Shown: positions 17,320 through 25,430 of the stretch, in pieces
Position numbering within the stretch: the first letter of the stretch is position 1
Layout of the letters: each line of letters opens with the position of its first letter
From: an uncultured Clostridia bacterium
Lineage (GTDB): Bacteria > Bacillota > Clostridia > HGM11327
DNA length: 39,537 nt
Direction: 5' to 3'
NCBI GenBank assembly: GCA_945918795.1
Contig: CAMEIT010000017.1
Span: 1 to 39,537, forward strand
Notes under the pieces: generated by a model
What the model saw: only the letters and a program-made list of their open reading frames with translations
What the model was told of the DNA's origin: nothing
Database searches by the model: none
Position numbers and translations under genes: made by a program

Positions 17320-17359
17320 AAAACAAAAGGCAGTTATACACAAAATGCGTCAAACTGCC
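17320..17359 (-). terminator. Second terminator-like hairpin in the dapA leader
   Basis: On the minus strand GGCAGTT (17359-17353) pairs with AACTGCC (17335-17329), followed by TTTTGTTTTG. It lies about 70 bases downstream of the riboswitch's own terminator and 44 bases before dapA. A further hairpin, TGTATCCC/GGGTACA (17399-17392/17379-17373, one bulge), sits between the two. It may be a second attenuation point or a rho-independent backstop. Confidence 0.65.
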
Positions 17360-17399
17360 ATACAAATCAATCTGTACCCATACAAAACAAAGGGATACA

Positions 17400-17599
17400 T
17401 CTGAAAAACAGCCGCTCAAACGGCCATCAAATAAGTAAGGATAGCTCTCCGCAAATTGCGACAGCAAAATACATCTTATTATATTTTGCCAGATCAACCC
17501 TCTGCATGGTTGTCTTCGGCATCCTGCACCTTTCAAAGCCGCAACATCCCGCAACGGATTTTTGCACGGCAAATACTATTTACAAAATGCGCCTCTATC
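17400..17599 (-). promoter_or_regulatory. Lysine riboswitch (L box) with expression platform
   Basis: The minus-strand RNA begins GATAGAGGCGC (17599-17589) and closes with GGAGAGCTATC (17450-17440), giving the P1 pairing GATAG/CTATC. Between them are the hallmark elements GAAAGG and GCCGAAG and a CTGTC preceding a small GCAA/TTGC hairpin, as in the L-box consensus. Directly downstream is a short terminator (GGCCG/CGGCT, near 17425-17407) followed by TTTTT. High lysine should favour termination before dapA. Identification rests on conserved motifs and on the lysine genes downstream. Confidence 0.9.
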
Positions 17600-17609
17600 A
17601 AGTGAGCAC

Positions 17610-17638
17610 ATTATATCACGTTTTGTCGAAATTGTCAA
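17610..17638 (-). promoter_or_regulatory. Consensus sigma-A promoter of the lysine operon
   Basis: TTGACA (17638-17633), 17-bp spacer, TATAAT (17615-17610) on the minus strand. Transcription would start near 17603, a few bases before the riboswitch P1 helix. Confidence 0.93.
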
Positions 17639-17641
17639 CGC

Positions 17642-17672
17642 CCGTATATATGCCGTTTATACGGTGTTTTTT
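17642..17672 (+). terminator. Plus-strand terminator upstream of the divergent deacetylase gene
   Basis: CCGTATA (17642-17648) / TATACGG (17658-17664) followed by TGTTTTTT on the plus strand. No plus-strand gene ends here, because the region to the left is the lysine leader on the other strand. It could stop antisense transcripts from entering the deacetylase gene. Confidence 0.4.
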
Positions 17673-17848
17673 AATTTTTTGTAAACATAGCGTCATGGAA
17701 GCGTTGCAAAATAAAATTTTACGGATACATTGGCACATTCGGTTTGCAGTGCTTGATATTTCAAAAAATTTATATGTTTAATGTCATACCCGCAACCTCA
17801 CTCATCATATAATGCAGTGTAAAAAACAAATCATAGTGAGGCACTGCC

Positions 17849-18655
17849 ATGAAGAAAATTACATTACCGCCAAAAGAAAAAGTAAAAGAAATTCTTGTGC
17901 AGACAAAAAATATATTTCTTTCTCCTACCGTAACACTTTGCATTTTGCTTGTAATAAGCATAATTCTTACCCACGTGAGCCAATCATACGTAAATGCGTC
18001 AAAAAACAGGCTTGTACCCATATATTCCGTTGACAGGGACGACAAATATATTTCTCTTACAATTGACGCCGCATGGGGAAATGAATACACCGCCCAAATA
18101 ATCGACATTCTCGACAAATATGATGTAAGAATTACATTTTTTACTGTCGACTTCTGGGCAAATAAGTATCCCGACGATATAAACGCGCTCAAGCTCCACG
18201 GACACGAGATTGGAAACCATTCCGCGACTCATCCCGATATGGCAAATCTTTCAAAAAACAAAATAGAAGAGGAATTGCTCACCACATGGGAAACTCAGCA
18301 GAAATATGCAGGCAGCAGTGCCGTCAGACTTTTCAGAGCACCTTACGGTAGTTACAGCAACACACTCATTGAAACGTGTCACGAATACGGATTTGAGTGT
18401 ATACAGTGGGACGTGGATTCCGTTGATTGGCGCGAGGGTGCAAAAGCTCAGGACGTAATAAACAGAGTTTTAAGCAAGACAAAGTCGGGTTCCATAATTC
18501 TCATGCACAACAATTCCGCCGTAATAACCGAGGTTCTCCCCGTTGTGCTTGAAAAGCTCATTGCTCAAGGGTATACATTTGTCCCCGTATCTCAGCTCAT
18601 ATACAAAGGCGATTACACCATAGACGCAAACGGTGTACAGCATAGATCAAATTAA
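17849..18655 (+). CDS. Membrane-anchored polysaccharide deacetylase (NodB domain, PdaB-like)
   Basis: 268 residues. One N-terminal membrane segment (about 27-44) is followed by an extracytoplasmic NodB-homology domain. Motif 2 HEIGNHSATHPDM supplies the zinc histidines (124, 128), motif 3 is FRAPYG (162-167), motif 4 is WDVDSVDW (187-194) and motif 5 is ILMHNN with His220. Motif 1 is TIDAAWG instead of TFDDG: the first Asp (73) is kept but the second, normally a metal ligand, is Ala. That resembles the sporulation-type PdaB group, so catalysis may be altered. GTGAGGC precedes the ATG. Likely substrate is peptidoglycan. I see no unambiguous promoter in the 200 bases upstream. Confidence 0.88.
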   Translation: MKKITLPPKEKVKEILVQTKNIFLSPTVTLCILLVISIILTHVSQSYVNASKNRLVPIYSVDRDDKYISLTIDAAWGNEYTAQIIDILDKYDVRITFFTVDFWANKYPDDINALKLHGHEIGNHSATHPDMANLSKNKIEEELLTTWETQQKYAGSSAVRLFRAPYGSYSNTLIETCHEYGFECIQWDVDSVDWREGAKAQDVINRVLSKTKSGSIILMHNNSAVITEVLPVVLEKLIAQGYTFVPVSQLIYKGDYTIDANGVQHRSN

Positions 18656-18684
18656 AGAAAGGGCGGATTATCCGCAAAAGTACT

Positions 18685-19308
18685 ATGGAAATGTTGACAA
18701 ACAGAATCGATATAGCAGGAAGAATCAGCGGCATAACATTATCGCACACAGTATTTGACGAAAGATTTTTTTCAGCATTCATGGAAATAAAGCGACTGAG
18801 CGGCAGTGCAGACGTGATACCGGTGACAATATCGGAAAAGCTTATAATCAGCAACAACATATCTGACGGAGCCTTTGCACGCATAGACGGTCAGCTCCGT
18901 TCATACAACTACTATCTGAAAATAAACAACCTCACTGAAAACAGGCGCAGTAAGCTTATAGTTACCGCCTTTTGCAAAAACATATTTCCGTTTGACGGTT
19001 ACGTAAACGACGTTCAGCTTGACGGTTTTGTCTGCAAAAAACCGATTTTCCGTTCAACTCCGTTCGGCAAGCAGATAACAGACCTGCTCGTTGCCGTAAA
19101 CCGCAATTACGGCAAATCGGATTACATACCCGTTATATTCTGGGGAGCAAACGCGCTCAAGGCATCGGAGCTTTCCATAGGTTCGCACATCGTCCTGTCG
19201 GGAAGAATACAAAGCCGCGAATATGAAAAACGCACTCCGACCGGAGAATCACTGCAAAAAACAACATACGAGGTATCGGGATTCAAATTTGAACAAAAAG
19301 AGCCTTAA
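18685..19308 (+). CDS. Single-stranded DNA-binding-like protein with OB fold
   Basis: 207 residues. The C-terminal half (about 110-200) is a recognisable SSB-type OB fold: KSDYIPVIFWGANALKA, GSHIVLSGRIQSREYEK, then TYEVSGFKFE. The N-terminal half (ISGITLSHTVFDERFFSAFM, then VIPVTISEKL) looks like a second, diverged copy of the fold, giving a tandem arrangement. It lacks the acidic SSB C-terminal tail (it ends FEQKEP), so it is probably an accessory protein and not the housekeeping SSB. The start is uncertain (ATG 18685 or 18691) and the ribosome site is weak. It follows the deacetylase by 29 bases and ends at a strong terminator. Confidence 0.75.
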   Translation: MEMLTNRIDIAGRISGITLSHTVFDERFFSAFMEIKRLSGSADVIPVTISEKLIISNNISDGAFARIDGQLRSYNYYLKINNLTENRRSKLIVTAFCKNIFPFDGYVNDVQLDGFVCKKPIFRSTPFGKQITDLLVAVNRNYGKSDYIPVIFWGANALKASELSIGSHIVLSGRIQSREYEKRTPTGESLQKTTYEVSGFKFEQKEP

Positions 19309-19312
19309 TCAA

Positions 19313-19340
19313 AAAGAGCGGACAAATTCATCCGCTCTTT
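19313..19340 (+). terminator. Intrinsic terminator after the SSB-like gene
   Basis: Perfect 10-bp stem AAAGAGCGGA (19313-19322) / TCCGCTCTTT (19331-19340), 8-base loop, T-rich 3' arm and tail. Confidence 0.85.
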
Positions 19341-19374
19341 GTTCGTATTTTCGCACCGCAATCATTCAGATGTT

Positions 19375-19482
19375 GCTATTCTTCCGTTACTTTTGCGAGC
19401 CACTTCTTGTTAAAAATATATAACGGCACGCATAAGAGCACCAAAATAATAACGGGAATAAGGAAGCTTTGTACGATATATT
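19375..19482 (-). pseudogene. Short membrane-protein C-terminal remnant
   Basis: Minus-strand frame ending at TAG 19377-19375 encodes about 36 residues with one strong hydrophobic segment, FLIPVIILVLLCVPLYIF, followed by a basic NKKWLAK tail. This looks like the end of an integral membrane protein. The frame is closed upstream by a stop and has no start codon. It may be the debris of a gene lost when the adjacent helicase gene arrived. Length is short, so chance cannot be excluded. Confidence 0.3.
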
Positions 19483-19556
19483 TTTAAATACTTCACATCT
19501 ATCAGCGTATGGACTTTACAAAATATTTTATTCTATTCTCTTCCTATATCATATTG

Positions 19557-22184
19557 TCAATTGAAGTGAGACACCTTATACTTCTTCCCCATTGCCTTTT
19601 CATTGAACGTAATGTACGAGTGTTTTCTGCATTTGAGTATCAGCCTTCTGCCGTCCTCGCGATGCGTGTACACAGGTTCAAAATTACCCGTTGTGCTTTT
19701 CAGGTATTTGGCAAGCACGTCAACGTATTCTTTCTTTTTCCCTATAATCGAAGGGCAAGCAAATGAAAGTCGATAGTTATGCCTATTTAATTTTGTTTTA
19801 GCAATCAGAATATACCGCGGATTCTCTATTGGGGACAGCATTTCCGTCATGGCAGTGTTAAAAACATTCTGATCATGAATCGAGGCATTGCGCAAATACA
19901 ATGTAACATAAGAAAGCTGTTTGTGTTCTATCGTTTCAACCTTCGCAGACGGCGATATAAGGTCGCATTCGCAAAGCGTCCTGTAAATCGCAACGCCAAG
20001 TGTCTTGACGGAATTTGCCGGATTAATATGCAATATTATTTTCTTTACAATGCTGTACAAAAAAATACACAGCACAATCATTATTGCCCAATATACCGGC
20101 ATCAACGGAATATTGTTTTGGGTAAGCATATTCAACAACGGTCGCAAAACAGAAACCGCTGCTACCATTAAAATCATATCAAGTGCAAAATTCCGGAATG
20201 TAAATATCGGAACACGTTTTTCATTCGGAACATACGTTTCTACTCCCACATCAAAGCATCCGTTTACAACTTCATTTTGCCACTTGCTTTTAACCTCGCC
20301 GCGCTTTGAGGAAAGCTCAAGCATTTCGTCATTAATGCGCTTGATCCCTTTTTCATCATAAGGCGGTTTTATCGCAGTTATGCGTTCAATTCCGCTTTCA
20401 ATAACGCCTGTTGCATAATTCGGTCCCATAAACGAATCAAATCTGCGTTTGAGAACTTCATAATCATATGATGTCAGTTCGTTGTAATCCCTATTAAGGT
20501 AATCGGAAATCCGCTCGACTGCATTTTCCTTGAACAGGTATTCCGGCTCAACCGTCACAAGATGCCATATGTTTGCCGTTTTTTCGGGATCATTTTTATC
20601 TATGCGGATTGCACGTCCTCGCATCTGATTGGATAATACAAAGCTGCCCACAAAGCTTGCCAATATGAGCGAATTGATGCACGGCGAATCCCACCCTTCG
20701 CCGAGCAGAGATTTTGTTCCGACAAGGATTTGAAGCTTTCCTTGCTCGAACAGCTTACCCACACAGTCAACAGAACTGTGTGTAGAACCCGAAAATTCAA
20801 CAGTACAATAATCAGTACCCAGAATATCCTCTTTTTTATGTTTTGTATCTGCAATTGCAACAGTTTTCGGCAGAATAACAAGTGTTCCCGTAAGAACGCC
20901 TATATTGACGTCCGGATTGTCGCGGCGGAGCGTTTCAAAAATGCTGACAACATTCACGGAATTGAATTTCTCCTCAGTTGCAATTTTCGAAATGTTTTCC
21001 TTTTTTATGTAATCTGTCAGAACGAGCATATGGAGGCGCTCGCCCATTGTATTGATCTCGTTTTTTGCAATCCTTTTAATGCTGTCCAGCTTCCCTACAG
21101 ATGAAATGAGTGTCCGCTTTAGCTTTTCGTTTAATACAAGCGTGACCTTTCTCTTTTCATAAACAGAATTATTTTTGAGTATAACGACAATTTCCGACTT
21201 TTGCTCTTCGGTGAGCAAGTCTGAGTCAAGAAGAAACTGAATCGCCGTTTGTGCATACTGCATTTTGAAAGGCGGCAGAGCTCTTTTTAATGTCAGCTCA
21301 CGAATCAGCTTCTTATCAATTGCAAAGCCGTAATGGCAAAGCAGAATAATGAGTGCAATGTACTCCGGCGCAGACGAAAACAGTGTATCATAATTTTTTT
21401 CCGCGTTTAATGTGCGGCACATCTCGGCAAACAAATCAAGCTTGCCAAGCTCCTCCACGGCATTTGCGGCGCGTTCTTTTTGAACGTTGAAGTCCGAAAT
21501 TTCCGCTTCTGTGGGATAATTGAAGTACACATAATCCTGATGCGGACAAAGCGTATTTTGTGCCACAAGCTCGGGAACAAATATTTCCTCATCTATTTCG
21601 CCGCAAATATCCGTATATCTGTTCCACTCCGATTCCTGCGCATCATACGGAGGCGTGGCAGTAAGAGATATGATCTTTACATTTTTATCAAGTGCGGATA
21701 TAAACTTTTCGAGTGCTTTCTGCCATTCGTTTTTCAAATGATGAGCCTCATCAAGGCATACTGTATTTATCCCGGACTTCTTCATTGCAATAAAAATGTC
21801 AACATCGGAGCAATCAATATCATCGTCGTCATCTGACGGCGTTTTCTCGATTGCGGTATAGAGTGCCTGATACGTTACCGAGTTCAGAAGCTTCACATCA
21901 TGGAGGTCATAAGAAAACAGGCTGTCAAATTCATCCTCGTTTTCAATAAAAAGAGTTTTGAATCTCTCTCCCCATTGCTGACGGATAGCCCTCGTCGGAG
22001 AAAGTATGATACAAGCCTCGCCAAGCCTGCGAATCAGCTCAAGCCCGAGAACTGTTTTTCAGCTTCCCGGCGCGGCGACAATATTTATTTTCCCGTCTTT
22101 CAAATATTTATCTGAATTATCAATCACTCGTTGTTGATAATCGCGTAAAGTCCCCTTGAAATGTATTTTCTCAAATCCTGTCAT
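19557..22184 (-). pseudogene. SF2 (DEAD/DEAH, Res-type) helicase with C-terminal membrane segments, interrupted by TGA in Walker A
   Basis: One frame from ATG 22184 (Shine-Dalgarno GAGG) to 19557 would encode 875 residues but contains a TGA at 22061-22059, codon 42, exactly where Walker A needs glycine (AAPGS-stop-KT; GGA to TGA). The rest is intact: DYQQRVID near the N-terminus, DEAHH (about 145-149), SLTATPP, and motifs V/VI as LLGEGWDSP and NQMRGRAIR. After the helicase core come two hydrophobic segments (about 669-687 and 696-718), then a 150-residue C-terminal domain I do not recognise. Membrane-anchored SF2 helicases are unusual. A standalone phage-defence role is possible but unproven. 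No methylase or nuclease gene is adjacent. Confidence 0.85.
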
Positions 22185-22268
22185 TTTATTTCCTCGCATT
22201 TTTGATGTCAAATTCATTTTTCGCAAAGCAAAAAACTTTATTCTCCCCACTTTGACCACATCATATAT

Positions 22269-22296
22269 ATTATACATTAATTCATAAAAATATCAA
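22269..22296 (-). promoter_or_regulatory. Promoter of the helicase gene
   Basis: Minus-strand TTGATA (22296-22291), 16-bp spacer, TATAAT (22274-22269), leading to a leader of about 80 nt with a small GC hairpin flanked by A and T runs (near 22210-22235). Confidence 0.65.
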
Positions 22297-22349
22297 TAAG
22301 TTTTGATCCGCAAATTTCAAAGTGCAAATTAAAACCCCAATTTATATGA

Positions 22350-22378
22350 TTGACTAATAAAAGACTTTATTGTATAAT
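22350..22378 (+). promoter_or_regulatory. Promoter of the TetR gene
   Basis: TTGACT (22350-22355), 17-bp spacer, TATAAT (22373-22378), 38 bases before the tetR-like start. It is divergent from the helicase promoter, with about 50 bases between the two -35 boxes. I see no clear palindromic operator. Confidence 0.8.
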
Positions 22379-22415
22379 ATAATAATAAAAAGAATTCAAT
22401 ATTTATGGTGGAAAA

Positions 22416-22973
22416 ATGTCCGCAAATACAATAAAGCAAAACATAAAATCAAGCGCATTGGAATTATTCAACACAAAAGGCTTCGAGGCTACAAGCATAA
22501 GGGATCTTTCATCAAAGGCTGACTGCTCTTTGCCGATGATGTACTATTATTACGAAAGCAAGGAAAAACTGCTTTATGAGATAGTAGCCACCGATTTTAT
22601 CGAAATAATGAACGGAATATTCTTAAAAGCGTACAAGACAGGCAACCTCAGACAGTTTGTTATAAGCTTCGTTTCGGATATACTTGCGCTTTCGGGAAGC
22701 GAAAAGCAAACCGTGCAGATAGCTCTCAGGCTGCATATGGGTTCCCCCAAGCATGAAGAATTGAACAAAATAATTCTTCAATACAAATATTCAAAGGAAA
22801 ATTCTCTTAAGGATTTGCTTATAAACACGTGGCGAACGGATAAGAACATAGAAACAAAAACTCATTTGACGTTTGACATCATATACAACGCAATGATCGC
22901 CGCACTGCTCACAAACAGACCGGTATCTGTAAAACAGGCAGAAACGGATATACTGTTTTTGCTTCAGGATTAA
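22416..22973 (+). CDS. TetR/AcrR family transcriptional regulator
   Basis: 185 residues. The N-terminal helix-turn-helix (about 8-55) is typical: KSSALELFNTKGFEATSIRDLSSKADCS followed by MYYYYESKEKLLYEI. The C-terminal helical effector domain is variable and gives no ligand. ATG has GGTGG upstream. A small membrane protein gene follows by 34 bases and is the likely partner or target. Autoregulation from the promoter at 22350-22378 would be usual for the family, but I see no operator. Confidence 0.9.
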   Translation: MSANTIKQNIKSSALELFNTKGFEATSIRDLSSKADCSLPMMYYYYESKEKLLYEIVATDFIEIMNGIFLKAYKTGNLRQFVISFVSDILALSGSEKQTVQIALRLHMGSPKHEELNKIILQYKYSKENSLKDLLINTWRTDKNIETKTHLTFDIIYNAMIAALLTNRPVSVKQAETDILFLLQD

Positions 22974-23007
22974 AATATATATTCAGTATAGGAGTAAATA
23001 AACCGAT

Positions 23008-23466
23008 ATGGAAGAAATACTTTTATTGACAGATGTAACGACCGCATCCGTATATATAATTATATTTGCGCTTATTTTTATGATAGGCTATGTAACGCGC
23101 GCACTTTCGCTCTACAACACAAGCATCGATAAGGGCTATACAAAGGAAGCGGCTTTTGCATGGTATCCGTTCACGAGCGCCGTAACAATGGGCAAATTGG
23201 CAGGAAGCACATTTTATCCGGCACTAATAACGTCGATTCTGTTTTTCGGAACACTTCTTTCGGCTGTTGTTGTAATGGCTCTCAACAAAATAATAATTTC
23301 GTGGCTTATATGGCTTTGCGTTGGACTTTATGCAATATACAGCATCTCCTGTTTTTTCCTGTTGAAAAAATATATGAATAAATTTCATCCCGATGTTTCC
23401 GATTCATATATAGCTTTTGCAAGCGCAGTTCCGTTCTTCAAATACCTCATTCACATATCATTCTGA
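23008..23466 (+). CDS. Small integral membrane protein, function unknown
   Basis: 152 residues with about four hydrophobic segments: VYIIIFALIFMIGYV (15-30), an apparent re-entrant or membrane stretch around 50-60, SILFFGTLLSAVVVMAL (76-93) and IISWLIWLCVGLYAIYSISCFF (97-117), plus a hydrophobic C-terminus. Shine-Dalgarno TAGGAG lies 12 bases upstream. It probably forms an operon with the TetR gene. I do not recognise the family. Confidence 0.8.
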   Translation: MEEILLLTDVTTASVYIIIFALIFMIGYVTRALSLYNTSIDKGYTKEAAFAWYPFTSAVTMGKLAGSTFYPALITSILFFGTLLSAVVVMALNKIIISWLIWLCVGLYAIYSISCFFLLKKYMNKFHPDVSDSYIAFASAVPFFKYLIHISF

Positions 23467-23492
23467 AATAACGCACATTTTTGAACACAAAA

Positions 23493-23538
23493 ATTGCCGG
23501 GCACCATACGTATTTTTCGTATTGATGTCCGGCATTGA
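23493..23538. terminator. Convergent terminator between the membrane protein gene and proS
   Basis: Hairpin TGCCGG (23495-23500)/CCGGCA (23529-23534), with an inner ATACG/CGTAT helix and a T-rich loop. The plus strand continues TTGATTTTAT; on the minus strand the flank AATTTTTGTG gives a U-run. Confidence 0.7.
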
Positions 23539-23552
23539 TTTTATGTTTTTTA

Positions 23553-24998
23553 TTAATATGCTCTTGCTATATATACCATGTGCTTTGCAGGTTTTCCGCA
23601 CAAAGCGCATACGTCGGAAAGATGCTCCTGTTCAAACGGCATATTTCTGATTGTAGCTCCCGTTTGAGCCTTGAGTTCCTTTTCGCATTCCGTGCATCCG
23701 CACCACATAGCCTTTACGTAGCCCTTCTTGTTTGCGAGCGCATCCATAAGCTCTTCGTGCGTCGTTGCGGGGTACGTATGCTCGTCTCTTGCCTTTGTTG
23801 CTTCCACAAGCATATTCTTTTGAATATCATCGAGAAGCTTTTTAATTGTATCGGCTATATTTTCCATAGGCACAGTGATCTTCTCAAACGTATCGCGTCT
23901 TACAAGAACGACTGTTCCGTTTTCAATATCTCTCGGACCCACTTCAAGGCGTACCGGAATACCCTTCATTTCGCATTCGTTGAACTTATATCCGGGCGAC
24001 TGCGAATCATCATCGTCAATATCAACCCTTATGCCCGCCTTCTTGATTTCATCAAACAGCTCGTTTGCCTTATCGAGAACGCCCGGCTTGAACATTGCAA
24101 TCGGAATAATCATAACCTGCTTCGGAGCAACCATAGGCGGCAGCTTAAGACCTCTGTCATCTCCGTGAACCATTATAAGTCCGCCGATAAGACGTGTCGT
24201 AACGCCCCATGATGTTTGCCAAGCGTATTTCTGCTGGCTGTCCTTATCAAGGAATTTTATATCGTAAACCTTGCTGAAGTGCTGTCCGAGGAAATGCGAT
24301 GTGCCTGCCTGAAGAGCTTTTCCGTCGTGCATGAGAGCTTCTATCGAATATGTGTCAACAGCTCCCGCGAATTTTTCATTTTCCGTTTTTCTGCCGGCCG
24401 TAACAGGCATAGCGAGAACATTTTCGCAAAACTCTCTGTACACATTAAGCATCTTTATTGTTTCTTCTTCGGCTTCCTCTCTTGTGGCGTGAATGGTATG
24501 TCCCTCCTGCCAGAGAAATTCTGCCGTGCGCAGGAACGGACGTGTCGTTTTTTCCCACCTTACAACGTTTGCCCACTGATTGTAGAGCAAAGGCAGGTCG
24601 CGGTAGGACTGAACCCACTTTGAATACATGGAACATATTATCGTTTCCGATGTAGGTCTTATAGCAAGTCTTTCCGTGAGCTTTTCCGTGCCGCCTTCAG
24701 TTACCCACAGCACCTCAGGTGCAAAGCCCTCAACGTGCTCAGCCTCTTTTTGAAGCAGACTTTCCGGAATAAGAAGAGGGAAATACGCGTTCTGATGACC
24801 TGTTTCCTTAAAGCGTCTGTCAAGCTCGGACTGTATAAGCTCCCATATTGCATATCCGTACGGTTTTATTACCATACATCCGCGTACAAGCGAATAATCA
24901 ACAAGATTTGTTTTAAGCACAACGTCTGTATACCACTGTGGAAAATCAACGTCGCGGCTTGTTATCTGCTGTACGAACTCTTCATTCTTTTTTGCCAT
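23553..24998 (-). CDS. proS: Prolyl-tRNA synthetase (short, eukaryote/archaea-like type)
   Basis: 481 residues, the size of the ProRS form without the bacterial editing insertion. Class II motif 1/2 elements are visible ([35 protein letters not shown]) and the motif 3 region [16 protein letters not shown], followed by the anticodon-binding domain and the C-terminal zinc-type domain ([17 protein letters not shown]). Start ATG 24998 with GGAGA upstream. It is preceded by a T-box leader with a proline CCC specifier, so it is induced by uncharged tRNA-Pro. Confidence 0.96.
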   Translation of the reverse strand: MAKKNEEFVQQITSRDVDFPQWYTDVVLKTNLVDYSLVRGCMVIKPYGYAIWELIQSELDRRFKETGHQNAYFPLLIPESLLQKEAEHVEGFAPEVLWVTEGGTEKLTERLAIRPTSETIICSMYSKWVQSYRDLPLLYNQWANVVRWEKTTRPFLRTAEFLWQEGHTIHATREEAEEETIKMLNVYREFCENVLAMPVTAGRKTENEKFAGAVDTYSIEALMHDGKALQAGTSHFLGQHFSKVYDIKFLDKDSQQKYAWQTSWGVTTRLIGGLIMVHGDDRGLKLPPMVAPKQVMIIPIAMFKPGVLDKANELFDEIKKAGIRVDIDDDDSQSPGYKFNECEMKGIPVRLEVGPRDIENGTVVLVRRDTFEKITVPMENIADTIKKLLDDIQKNMLVEATKARDEHTYPATTHEELMDALANKKGYVKAMWCGCTECEKELKAQTGATIRNMPFEQEHLSDVCALCGKPAKHMVYIARAY

Positions 24999-25046
24999 AA
25001 TTCAATATATCTCCAATCTAAAATAAATCTTTATAATTTTTGCGAA

Positions 25047-25289
25047 TAAAAAAACGCCTTTGCCGAATGCACACTGCATACTCTGCAAAGGACGAATCAA
25101 ATCCGCGGTACCACCTTTATTAAAGGCAAAAGCCTTTCACTCACTTGCATTATAACGGCTGCCGCCGGCATTGAATACTACATTTTTCCTCAACACTGCT
25201 CCAAAGCGGGTTCTTGTGCCTTACCGACTCTCAGCATTTGTCGGCTCTCTGTTTTTTGGGCGCAATTATTCTTTCTCATAGCATATATT
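25047..25289 (-). promoter_or_regulatory. T-box leader of proS with a proline (CCC) specifier
   Basis: T-box sequence AAGGTGGTACCGCGG (25117-25103) and an intrinsic terminator CCTTTGC (25063-25057 arm) / GCAAAGG (25091-25085) followed by seven to eight T residues. The upstream part has AGAGAGCCGAC...GTCGG for the AG bulge and stem I, and a specifier region reading GAA-CCC-G, placing CCC (Pro) at 25210-25208. This matches the downstream proS gene and supports the GAA-NNN reading used for the Tyr T-box. Confidence 0.93.
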
Positions 25290-25295
25290 TTGTTT

Positions 25296-25324
25296 ATTAT
25301 ACCATATAATTTTATTTTTTGCAA
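25296..25324 (-). promoter_or_regulatory. Sigma-A promoter of proS
   Basis: TTGCAA (25324-25319), 17-bp spacer, TATAAT (25301-25296) on the minus strand, immediately upstream of the T-box leader. Confidence 0.85.
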
Positions 25325-25377
25325 TCCGTATTTTGAGTAATAATGCTTGATTTGTCGCCGCAAAGCCCGAAAAACAA

Positions 25378-25410
25378 ACGCTTCGGCACAAAATTCACGT
25401 GCCGAAGCGT
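25378..25410 (-). terminator. Strong terminator after the lipoprotein gene
   Basis: 12-bp perfect stem ACGCTTCGGCAC / GTGCCGAAGCGT (25378-25389 and 25399-25410), 9-base loop, followed on the minus strand by TTGTTTTTC. It lies about 20 bases past the lipoprotein stop. Confidence 0.88.
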
Positions 25411-25430
25411 AAGCTCGTTTTTGTTTTATG

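Noticed and set aside
22059-22061. UGA in the helicase as a recoded glycine (code 25) or selenocysteine
   Set aside because: TGA is the normal stop of hisA, the 1729 P-loop gene, feoB and iorA in this window, and no SECIS-like context or selenoprotein motif is present; a nonsense change is simpler.
25101-25120. CCGCGGTACCACC looked like part of a tRNA gene
   Set aside because: It is the complement of the T-box sequence, with a terminator and proS downstream; no cloverleaf forms.
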